In this document: positions 1-5,539 of the stretch, in pieces
Position numbering within the stretch: the stretch's first letter is position 1
How the letters are laid out: every line of letters starts with the position of its first letter
Source: Desulfovibrio sp.
GTDB taxonomy: Bacteria > Desulfobacterota > Desulfovibrionia > Desulfovibrionales > Desulfovibrionaceae
Reading direction: 5' to 3'
Length of the DNA: 7,558 bases
NCBI GenBank assembly: GCA_022837365.1
Contig: JALHHV010000061.1
Coordinates: forward strand, 1-7,558
Notes under the pieces: model-generated
The model's database searches: none
Told to the model about the DNA's origin: nothing
Seen by the model: the letters and a program-made list of their open reading frames with translations, nothing else
Made by a program: the position numbers and the translations under genes

Positions 1-407
1 CAGGCGTGCGAGTTGGCCACGAAGGCGTCCAGCCCCGGCGACCAGTAGGTCAGCGGGTTGCCGGGGCGGTAGACCACCCCCCGGTAGCCCACGCAGACCA
101 CGCCGCGCCGCCGCCAGAACAGCCCGTGCCAGGCAAGGCGCTTCACCGCCTTGTTGTGGAAGGCCTGCACGATGCAGGAGCCCTGGCCGGGCGCGGGCAT
201 GGCCGCTTCCAGCGCGGCCTTCCACCGGCCGGGCGATGCGGGCAGGTCGGCCCAGGGTACGGAGTCCGACAGGGTGCGCAGGGTGGAGTCGCGCGGGGTG
301 AAGAAGGTGACCTGATGGCCGCGCTCGGCCAGTCCTTCGGCCAGGTACAGGGCCTGGCGCGCGCCGCCGCTGCGGGTCGACGAGGAGGTGACGAGGAGGA
401 TGCGCAT
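1..407 (-). CDS. Glycosyltransferase, N-terminal part (cut by window edge)
   Basis: This is the first 135 codons of a gene that runs off the left edge. The protein opens with a hydrophobic strand (MRILLVTSS), then SGGARQALYLAEGLAERGHQ, which is the first beta-strand, glycine loop and helix of a GT-B glycosyltransferase of the family 4 type. 'FVANSHA' near the cut matches the usual '(V)xxSxx' segment before the inter-domain linker. It would transfer a sugar from a nucleotide-sugar donor to a growing glycan in the cytoplasm. The donor-binding half is outside the window, so family and sugar cannot be fixed. The ATG (405-407) follows directly on the TAA of the upstream glycosyltransferase gene (TAAATG). 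There is no Shine-Dalgarno motif of its own, so translation is probably coupled. It is the last visible gene of the five-gene operon. No signal peptide is seen. Confidence 0.85.
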   Translation of the reverse strand, partial: MRILLVTSSSTRSGGARQALYLAEGLAERGHQVTFFTPRDSTLRTLSDSVPWADLPASPGRWKAALEAAMPAPGQGSCIVQAFHNKAVKRLAWHGLFWRRRGVVCVGYRGVVYRPGNPLTYWSPGLDAFVANSHA

Positions 408-1550
408 TTACGTGCGTGCGGCGTGTTGTTGCAGCAGACGGTGGTACAGGACGCGGGTGCGGTCGGCCATGGCCTGGATGGAGAAGTGCGCGCGCAGCCG
501 GGCCGGGTCGGGCCGGGGGGTGGCCAGCGCGGCGGCCAGTTCGCGCGCGGGGTCGCAGTCTTCGGTGATGAAGCGGAACCCGTCGTACCACTGGGCCATT
601 TCTTCCAGCGTGTCGGTGCGGATGGCCACGATGGGCATGCCGAACGAGGCCGCCTCCAGCACCGCGCCGGGCATGCCTTCGTATGCCGGGGGCGAGGTGA
701 AGATGAACGCGTCGAAGATGTTGTAGTAGTCGCCGGGGCGCGGGGTTTCGCCGGGACAGAACACCTTGTCACCGATGCCGAGGGCGGCGGCCTCGCGCCG
801 CAACCCCTCGGCCTGGCGCTGCTCGCCCCCCACGATGACGAAGACCATGTCCGGGTGGCTGGCCACGGCCCTGGCCGCCATGGTCAGGATCATTCCGATG
901 CGCTTGGGCCCGGCGATGCGCCCCACGTAGCCGATCACCCTGGCTCCCGGCGCGATGCCGAGTTCCGCGCGCAGGTCCGCCGCACTCCGGCGCGGGGCCA
1001 GCGCGGCGAAGTCCACCCCGTTGTGGAGCAGTTCGAACTTGGGCGCGGCAAGCGGCATCTGCGCCGCGAAATAGTTCATGCTCTCGCGCGAGACGTGCAG
1101 CACCCTGGTGGACAGAAAGCGGTGGATGAGCATTTCCTCCACCCGCTGCTTGGCCCGGTGCACGGGGGCGTTTTCGTACCAGTGGTTGGTGATGGTGTGG
1201 ATCTGCCCGATGCGGATGGGTGTGCCCGCCAGCGCCCCGGCCAGCGCCCCGGTGACGTTGCCGGAAAAGGAATGGCCGTGCAGCACCGACGCGCCGTGGC
1301 CGCGCAGCATCCGCGCCAGCCGGGCGATGCCCGTGGGGCTCCACTTGGTGGGGATGGGCAGGTGGTGCACCCGCACGCCCCTGTCCGCCAGTTCCGGCGC
1401 GAAGATGCCCGGTGTGCGGTAGGTGACCACGTGCACCTCGAACTCGTCGAGCAGCAGGGGCAGGATGGCCCGCATGCGCGAGGCGATGCCGCCGTAGTGC
1501 AGGCTGTTGGTGAGGCGGAAGACGACGGGGCGCTTGTGCATGGGCGGCAT
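408..1550 (-). CDS. Family 4 glycosyltransferase
   Basis: A 380-residue retaining GT-B glycosyltransferase of normal length. It has the N-terminal strand and glycine loop (VVFRLTNSLHYGG, 9-21), an LHGHSFSG segment (90-97), and an HNGVD motif (176-180) at the start of the C-terminal domain. GYVGRI (207-212) and the E-x7-E motif with E291 and E299 (EGMPGAVLEAASFGMPIVA) are the donor-binding features of family GT4. No signal peptide or membrane span is seen, so it should act at the cytoplasmic face of the inner membrane. Donor and acceptor sugars cannot be read from the sequence. The ATG at 1548-1550 is used, but ATG at 1539-1541 (residue 4) is equally possible because neither has a clear Shine-Dalgarno motif. 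An 85-bp spacer carrying 17-bp repeats separates it from the preceding glycosyltransferase gene. Its TAA touches the next gene's ATG. It is most likely part of an LPS/O-antigen assembly operon. Confidence 0.92.
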   Translation of the reverse strand: MPPMHKRPVVFRLTNSLHYGGIASRMRAILPLLLDEFEVHVVTYRTPGIFAPELADRGVRVHHLPIPTKWSPTGIARLARMLRGHGASVLHGHSFSGNVTGALAGALAGTPIRIGQIHTITNHWYENAPVHRAKQRVEEMLIHRFLSTRVLHVSRESMNYFAAQMPLAAPKFELLHNGVDFAALAPRRSAADLRAELGIAPGARVIGYVGRIAGPKRIGMILTMAARAVASHPDMVFVIVGGEQRQAEGLRREAAALGIGDKVFCPGETPRPGDYYNIFDAFIFTSPPAYEGMPGAVLEAASFGMPIVAIRTDTLEEMAQWYDGFRFITEDCDPARELAAALATPRPDPARLRAHFSIQAMADRTRVLYHRLLQQHAART

Positions 1551-1580
1551 GGGGCGTGAAGGGTTGGTCGGTTGCGGACG

Positions 1581-1665
1581 CGTGTCAGGCCAGACAACTG
1601 ATCAGGCAGGACAGCCGATCAGGCCAGTCAGGCGATCAGGCCGAACAGGTGATCAGGCCAGACAG
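1581..1665. repeat. Five-copy 17-bp tandem repeat
   Basis: Five consecutive 17-bp units lie at 1581-1597, 1598-1614, 1615-1631, 1632-1648 and 1649-1665. The plus-strand consensus is close to STGATCAGGCCAGACAG (first bases variable). The outermost copy at 1581 is the most diverged. Every unit but that one contains GATCAGGC. The array fills most of the spacer between two glycosyltransferase genes. It also covers the last nine codons and the stop codon of the upstream one (minus strand, TGA at 1638-1636). Because 17 is not a multiple of 3, successive units are read in different frames. A gain or loss of downstream units would change only the spacer, not the protein. I see no strong hairpin in it. 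A role is unknown; replication slippage is the simplest origin. Confidence 0.9.
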
Positions 1666-2694
1666 CCACGCTTCCAGTTCGCGGGCCTTGCTGTCAAGTT
1701 CGCAGTGGGTGGCGCAGGCCCGGCGCGCGGCGTGCTTCATCTCCACCAGGTCCTTGTCCGGCAGGGTCAGCGCCTTGCGCAGCATGGCCGCGAACTCGGC
1801 CGGACCGGCGGCATAGGGCAGCAGCCAGGGCTCCAGTTCGGGCGTGTACACCTCGCGCACCCCGCCCACGTCGCGGGCCACGGGCAGCAGCCCCTGGGCC
1901 AGCGCCTCCTGCAGGGTGTTGGGCAGCCCTTCGCTGAGCGAGGCCAACAGGAACACGTCGGCCCGCTCCAGCAGTTCCGGCACCCTGGTGGTGAAGCCGT
2001 GCCAGCGGATGCGGTCCGCGATGCCCAGCGAGGCGGCAAGCTCCTTCAGGTACGCTTCGTGCGAGCCGGTGCCCGCCACGTCCAGTTCGAAGGGCAGGTC
2101 CAGGCTGGCCAGGGCGCGCAGCAGGGTTTCGTGCCCCTTGTCGGGGTTCAGCTGCTGCGTGGCCACCAGCCGCCGGGGCGTGGACGCGGACAGCGGCCCG
2201 GTGGCCACCCGCTTGGCCGTGAGCACCACGTGCACGTCGTCGGCCCGCAGGTAGGGCAGGCTGGTCAGGAAGCCGTCGGCTATGTACTGGCAGGAACAAA
2301 GAAATTTCGGGGCGATCCAGGCGTGCAGCAGGCGCGTCTTGAGGCGGTGGGGGATGTCGCCGGGCAGGCCGATCTGCTGCACCACGGGGATGTTCAGCAG
2401 GCGGGCGGCAGCCCCGGCGGTGGCCAGGTCCTTGCCGATGTTGATGATCACCACGTCGGTGCGGTGCTCCGTGAACCGGCGGCGGAACCACGCGATGGTG
2501 GCGGGGTTGAGGTCGAAGCCGAAGCTGGCGGCCTCTCCGTGCCCCACGCGGCGTCTGGCTTGGTCCACAAAGGCCTGTTGGCGGCCGTAGACGCGCACGT
2601 CATGCCCGTAGGAGGAAAGGCGCTCGGCGAAATCGAGGATCCAGGTCTTCACTCCGCCCCATTTGCGGGTGCTGTTGACGAAGGCGATGTTCAT
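1636..2694 (-). CDS. Family 4 glycosyltransferase
   Basis: A 352-residue GT-B enzyme. The N-terminus MNIAFVNSTRKWGGVKTWIL (1-20) is the typical opening strand and glycine loop. QQLNPDKGHETLLRAL, the GTGSHEAYLKEL segment and RADVFLLASLSEGLPNTLQEAL belong to the C-terminal donor-binding domain. The E-x7-E pair is E255 and E263. It has no signal peptide and is expected in the cytoplasm at the membrane, adding a sugar from a nucleotide donor; the sugar is unknown. The ATG (2692-2694) overlaps the ligase stop as ATGA, which fixes the start and implies translational coupling. The reading frame stays open far upstream through the ligase gene, but that extension is not protein-like and is ignored. 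The last nine residues (LSGLITCSA) and the stop codon are encoded by a 17-bp tandem repeat, so the natural C-terminus may have been altered by the repeat. Confidence 0.93.
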   Translation of the reverse strand: MNIAFVNSTRKWGGVKTWILDFAERLSSYGHDVRVYGRQQAFVDQARRRVGHGEAASFGFDLNPATIAWFRRRFTEHRTDVVIINIGKDLATAGAAARLLNIPVVQQIGLPGDIPHRLKTRLLHAWIAPKFLCSCQYIADGFLTSLPYLRADDVHVVLTAKRVATGPLSASTPRRLVATQQLNPDKGHETLLRALASLDLPFELDVAGTGSHEAYLKELAASLGIADRIRWHGFTTRVPELLERADVFLLASLSEGLPNTLQEALAQGLLPVARDVGGVREVYTPELEPWLLPYAAGPAEFAAMLRKALTLPDKDLVEMKHAARRACATHCELDSKARELEAWLSGLITCSA

Positions 2695-4043
2695 GCGGCG
2701 TCCGGGGGAGTATTGGGGGGAGCGCTGGGGAGAGCGCTGGCGCGCGGCTCGGCGCGCGCGGTGAGGGTGTTTTCGGCGTTGAGCACGGCGCCGATCATCA
2801 CGCCCAGGTGGCCCATGGACACGGCCATCCACCACGAGCGCAAAAAGTCGTGCGCGAATAGCGCCTCCACCAGGTAGCACAGCCATCCGGCCAGGAAGAA
2901 GGCGGCCATGGTCCACATGTCGTACGGCGCGCCGGAACGCGGGAGGTTGCGGTATATCCGCCGCAGCCCCCAGATCAGCATGCCGAACAGGAAGACCATG
3001 GCGACGGCGAAGCCCAGCGCGCCGGTATCCACCAGAAACTGGATGTATACCGAATGCGGGTGCTGGATGCGGGGCGAGTTGATGACCGGTTGCAGCCCCA
3101 GCACCTTGAAGGCCGGGCCGAACATGCCCATGCCCCAACCGGTCAGCGGGCGTTCCTGGATGACCTGCCAGGCCATGCGCCACAGTTCCAGGCGCCCGTC
3201 GCGCATGGCCGTTTCCAGGGTGATGCGCTGCGGGCCGAACAGCACGGCCAAGATGCCGAGACACGCGGGCGCCAGCAGGTACACGGGTTTCGGCCGGGTG
3301 AACAGGCACCACAGCAAGAACAGCGCGGCGGCCACGCCAAGGTAGCCGCTCCTGGCCTGGGCGAAGACCCACAGGTAGATGCCCGGCGCGAGGATCAGCG
3401 CGGTGGTGGTGGCCCTGCGCCACGCGGACCGGGTCCGGGGCAGCATGGCCCACAGGCCGAAGGCCGGCACCAGCACGAGCGCCATGTAGTCGCCCACGCG
3501 GTAGGTGGACATGGAGCCGGTGAGGCGTTTGGCCATGATGGCGGTGCCATGGATGAGGTCGTGGCCGGTGAGGTGCTGGTAGATGCCGTCCAGCCCTTCG
3601 TAGAAGCCCACCACCACGAAGGCCCAGACCAGGCGGCGCATGTCGCGCATGTCTCGCGCACATTCCATGGCCACGAAGGGCAGGGCGAACCCCTTCCAGG
3701 CGTTGGGCAGCACGTAGACCAGGCTCTGGCGCGGGTCCAGCGACATGGCCGTCTTCACGCAGATGAGCCCGTAGAAGAGCACAAACAGCCACTTGAGCGG
3801 AAAGCGGCGCAGGGCGGACTGCCGGTAGCCCCAGTAGTGGTAGGGCAGCAGGACCGCCAGGCACAGGATGGGCCCGGTTTCGCGGAATGCCTGCCCCAGC
3901 GGAAAGGTGGCGATGGACAGCCAGAATAGCCAGAACAGCAGGGTGCGCGCCCATTCCGCCTTTTGCGGATCCGGGGCGGCGCGAAAGGTGTCCAGGGCGG
4001 CGGCCATGCGGGCCGTGACGGTATGACGGCGGGTGTCGGTCAT
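2691..4043 (-). CDS. O-antigen ligase/polymerase family membrane protein (WaaL/Wzy type)
   Basis: A 450-residue inner-membrane protein with about ten or more hydrophobic spans, starting near residue 34 (LLFWLFWLSIATFPLG). Family signatures visible are ARSGYLG (230-236), GRLELWRMAW (from 283) followed by ERPLTGWGMG, and HPHSVYIQFLVDTGALG (from 328). These are the large periplasmic-loop motifs of the Wzy_C family, where conserved Arg and His residues are needed for glycan transfer. WaaL members move lipid-linked O-antigen to lipid A-core; Wzy polymerases have the same fold, so the exact reaction is uncertain. The last 20 or so residues are a loose Ala/Pro/Ser tail. ATG at 4041-4043 is chosen. 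An in-frame GTG at 4059-4061 would add six residues, but it sits at the base of a small hairpin. The gene follows a GT4 gene after 81 bp and overlaps the next GT4 gene by ATGA. Confidence 0.9.
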   Translation of the reverse strand: MTDTRRHTVTARMAAALDTFRAAPDPQKAEWARTLLFWLFWLSIATFPLGQAFRETGPILCLAVLLPYHYWGYRQSALRRFPLKWLFVLFYGLICVKTAMSLDPRQSLVYVLPNAWKGFALPFVAMECARDMRDMRRLVWAFVVVGFYEGLDGIYQHLTGHDLIHGTAIMAKRLTGSMSTYRVGDYMALVLVPAFGLWAMLPRTRSAWRRATTTALILAPGIYLWVFAQARSGYLGVAAALFLLWCLFTRPKPVYLLAPACLGILAVLFGPQRITLETAMRDGRLELWRMAWQVIQERPLTGWGMGMFGPAFKVLGLQPVINSPRIQHPHSVYIQFLVDTGALGFAVAMVFLFGMLIWGLRRIYRNLPRSGAPYDMWTMAAFFLAGWLCYLVEALFAHDFLRSWWMAVSMGHLGVMIGAVLNAENTLTARAEPRASALPSAPPNTPPDAA

Positions 4044-4061
4044 GCGGCAATCATATCCCAC

Positions 4062-4076
4062 CCCGCGAGCCGCGGG
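4062..4076 (-). promoter_or_regulatory. Small GC hairpin ahead of the ligase start
   Basis: CCCGCG (4062-4067) and CGCGGG (4071-4076) are perfect inverted arms around a 3-base loop. In the minus-strand transcript the hairpin ends one base before the alternative GTG codon and about 18 bases before the preferred ATG of the ligase gene. It could modulate initiation or slow transcription. There is no T-tract, so it is not a standard terminator. It may also be chance in GC-rich DNA. Confidence 0.3.
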
Positions 4077-4120
4077 AAGGTGCTTCTGCGGACGGGACGG
4101 ATGGTACGCGCGGGAAGGTG
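4071..4120. repeat. Direct repeat pair CGCGGGAAGGTG in spacer
   Basis: The 12-mer CGCGGGAAGGTG occurs at 4071-4082 and again at 4109-4120, 38 bp apart, inside the 81-bp spacer between the first glycosyltransferase gene and the ligase gene. Its first ten bases recur at 5391-5400 as the left side of the dyad in the operon's upstream region. The pattern could be a protein-binding half-site reused within the operon, or simply a duplicated spacer. Function is inferred only. Confidence 0.5.
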
Positions 4121-4124
4121 AAGG

Positions 4125-5237
4125 TCAACGCGCGGCCCCCGAGAGGTTCCCGGCCAGCAGATCGGTGTAGATGGCGTGCAGGGCAACGGCGTAGCGGTCC
4201 ATGGTGTGCGGGGCGGACAGGCGGCGCGCCGCGTCGGACAGCCGCTGGCGCAGGGCGTCGTCGCGCAGGATGGCGAGCAGCTTGTCCGCGATGTCGGCGG
4301 GTTCGGTTTCGCACACCAGCGATGCCTCGCCTGCCAGTTCCAGCATGGGCACATGGCGGGACACCACGCACGGCAGCCCGCAGTACATGGCCTCCAACTG
4401 GGCGATGAGGAACCCCTCGAACTGCGAGGGCATGGCGAACACGTCGGCCGCCTTGTAGAAGGCCGCCACGTCCGGGCGGAATCCCGTCAGCGCCACATGG
4501 TCACGCAGGCCCAGCTCGTCGCGCAGGGCTTCCAGACGGGGGCGCTCCGCCCCTTCGCCCACCAGGGCCAGCGATGCGGGCACGCCCGCGTCGCGCACCA
4601 TGCGGATGGCCCGGATGAGCAGGTCGAAATTCTTCTGCCGCACGTAGCGGCCCACGGCCACCACCACCGGGCCGTTCAGGCCGAAAGCGGCGCGCAGGTC
4701 CAGCGGGGGCACGTCGAAGCGGCCCGCGTCGATGGCGTTGTACAGCACCTTCACCGGGCGGCCCGCCAGATTGTGGTCGGTGGCGACCACCTCGGCCACG
4801 GCCTTGGACACCGCGAGGTACAGTGTGGTGGCGTAGGACAGCAGCTTGTCGGAAAGTCTGCGGTGCAGACGCTTCTCGTGCTTGGTGTTGCGCAGGTGGG
4901 TGACCACCGGGATGCCCAGGCCCAGCGCGGCGATGCGCCCCAGGTGGTTGGCGCTGAAGTGCACGGTGTGGATGATGTCCGGGGAGAATTCGCGCAGCAT
5001 GGCGCGCAGGCGCAGCGAGGTGTCCAGCCGGTGCGAGGCGATGCTGCGGATGTGCGAGCCCACGCAGTGCACATCGATGCCCGCGGCCTGGTATTCCGGC
5101 AGCATCTGCCCCGTGCCCGAAAGGTTGAAGACGCGCGGCGTGACCAGGCCGTTGGCGCGGTAGGCCAGGGACAGGTCGAACAGCCATTTTTCGATGCCGC
5201 CGAAGGGCAGCCCGCCGACGAGATAGGCGATCTTCAT
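4125..5237 (-). CDS. Family 4 glycosyltransferase, first gene of the glycan operon
   Basis: A 370-residue GT-B glycosyltransferase. MKIAYLVGGLPFGGIEKWLF (1-20) is the classic N-terminal strand and glycine loop. VSKAVAEVV, VLYNAIDAGRF and VVAVGRYVRQKNFDLLIRAI lead into the C-terminal domain. The donor-site E-x7-E is E274 and E282 in EGFLIAQLEAMYCGLPCVVS. It is probably cytoplasmic and adds a sugar during LPS/O-antigen glycan assembly; the specific sugar cannot be told. The start is ATG 5235-5237, where the conserved fold begins. An in-frame ATG 11 codons upstream (5268-5270) would add a non-conserved tail and has no Shine-Dalgarno motif either. The gene is divergent from the sigma-54 activator across a 302-bp region. 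Its N-terminal GG(I/V)xxW pattern resembles that of the glycosyltransferase at 1636-2694, which suggests related enzymes. Confidence 0.93.
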   Translation of the reverse strand: MKIAYLVGGLPFGGIEKWLFDLSLAYRANGLVTPRVFNLSGTGQMLPEYQAAGIDVHCVGSHIRSIASHRLDTSLRLRAMLREFSPDIIHTVHFSANHLGRIAALGLGIPVVTHLRNTKHEKRLHRRLSDKLLSYATTLYLAVSKAVAEVVATDHNLAGRPVKVLYNAIDAGRFDVPPLDLRAAFGLNGPVVVAVGRYVRQKNFDLLIRAIRMVRDAGVPASLALVGEGAERPRLEALRDELGLRDHVALTGFRPDVAAFYKAADVFAMPSQFEGFLIAQLEAMYCGLPCVVSRHVPMLELAGEASLVCETEPADIADKLLAILRDDALRQRLSDAARRLSAPHTMDRYAVALHAIYTDLLAGNLSGAAR

Positions 5238-5339
5238 CCTGAGGGTTCCGGCTGATGGTTGCGGGAACATTGCCGCATGCGCGCGGCCGGGCGGGCCGTA
5301 AGGGCCATGCGGGGCAGGCCGGGGCGCGAATGCTGAACG

Positions 5340-5368
5340 GTCCTACCCGCAGCCCGCCGTGCGGTCAA
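5340..5368 (-). promoter_or_regulatory. Candidate sigma-70-type promoter of the glycan operon
   Basis: On the minus strand TTGACC (5368-5363, five of six bases of the -35 consensus) and TAGGAC (5345-5340, three of six of the -10 consensus) are separated by exactly 17 bases. Transcription would begin near 5333, giving a leader of roughly 95 bases before the first glycosyltransferase. The -10 match is poor, so this is a candidate only. Confidence 0.35.
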
Positions 5369-5392
5369 GGACTACTGACATGGGACACGGCG

Positions 5393-5415
5393 CGGGAAGG
5401 GTGGCGGCCTTCCCG
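5393..5415. promoter_or_regulatory. Perfect 8-bp dyad (possible operator or hairpin)
   Basis: CGGGAAGG (5393-5400) and CCTTCCCG (5408-5415) are perfect inverted arms around GTGGCGG. The dyad lies between the candidate operon promoter on the left and the candidate sigma-54 element on the right, two bases from the latter. It could be a binding site for a dimeric regulator. On the plus strand it is followed only by TTTGG, so it is not a good terminator. The left arm belongs to the CGCGGGAAGG 10-mer found twice more at 4071-4118. Confidence 0.5.
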
Positions 5416-5417
5416 TT

Positions 5418-5433
5418 TGGGTGGCCCGTTGCG
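5418..5433 (+). promoter_or_regulatory. Candidate sigma-54 (-24/-12) promoter of the regulator
   Basis: The stretch TGGGTGGCCCGTTGCG has GG and GC separated by ten bases, with TT directly before the GC, as in the TGGCAC-N5-TTGC consensus. The middle CAC is not conserved (GTG). A start about 12 bases after the GC would give a leader of roughly 95 bases to the ATG at 5540. In GC-rich DNA such a match can arise by chance. Confidence 0.25.
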
Positions 5434-5503
5434 CCACTCGCAGGGTTCGCGGTCCGCATGGGGGCGAACCCGCGCCCCGCCGGGCGCGTTCGTACTCCAT
5501 CAG

Positions 5504-5532
5504 TTGATAAAGCTTAAGGTTGCGGGTACAAG
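5504..5532 (+). promoter_or_regulatory. Candidate sigma-70 promoter just before the regulator
   Basis: TTGATA (5504-5509) and TACAAG (5527-5532) match five and four of six consensus bases with a 17-base spacer. Transcription would start about at the ATG (5540), implying a leaderless message. The same bases AAGG at 5530-5533 also serve as a plausible Shine-Dalgarno motif, and the two readings conflict. Confidence 0.25.
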
Positions 5533-5533
5533 G
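5530..5533 (+). promoter_or_regulatory. Ribosome binding site of the sigma-54 activator
   Basis: AAGG lies six bases before ATG 5540. This, together with the receiver-like fold beginning right there, decides the start against the much longer open frame that reaches back to 5255. Confidence 0.5.
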
Positions 5534-5539
5534 TTCAAC

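Larger units (their letters stand above)
5238..5539. other. Divergent intergenic control region (302 bp)
   Basis: There is no convincing gene here. The frame of the downstream regulator is open through it, but the translated extension is low-quality and has no family similarity. It contains a perfect dyad (5393-5415), a possible promoter for the minus-strand glycan operon (5340-5368), and possible sigma-54 (5418-5433) and sigma-70 (5504-5532) promoters for the regulator. The last 40 bases are noticeably more AT-rich than the surroundings, as expected near a promoter or start. Confidence 0.7.

Noticed and set aside
6..1559. 517-codon open frame on the plus strand opposite two glycosyltransferase genes
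   Set aside because: The translation is rich in Gly, Arg, His, Gln and Val in the pattern of antisense GC-rich DNA and has no recognisable domain. The minus strand encodes clear GT4 enzymes over the same bases.
1581..1665. CRISPR array
   Set aside because: Units are contiguous 17-mers with no spacers between them and no cas genes nearby, so this is a simple tandem repeat.
1507..2877. 456-codon plus-strand open frame across the repeat array
   Set aside because: Gly/Gln/Arg/Val-rich shadow of glycosyltransferase and ligase genes, with no domain or ribosome site.
2695..4050. Upstream extension of the glycosyltransferase at 1636-2694 into an 804-codon frame
   Set aside because: It runs through the ligase gene in another frame and reads as low-complexity Arg/Ala/Pro/His sequence. 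The GT4 fold begins exactly at the ATG at 2694, which overlaps the ligase stop.
4176..5255. 359-codon plus-strand open frame opposite the first glycosyltransferase gene
   Set aside because: Same shadow composition (His, Gln, Val, Gly), with the real GT4 on the other strand.
5255..5539. N-terminal 95-residue extension of the sigma-54 activator
   Set aside because: The extension is Arg/Gly/Pro-rich without family similarity, and the receiver-like fold plus AAGG motif start at 5540.
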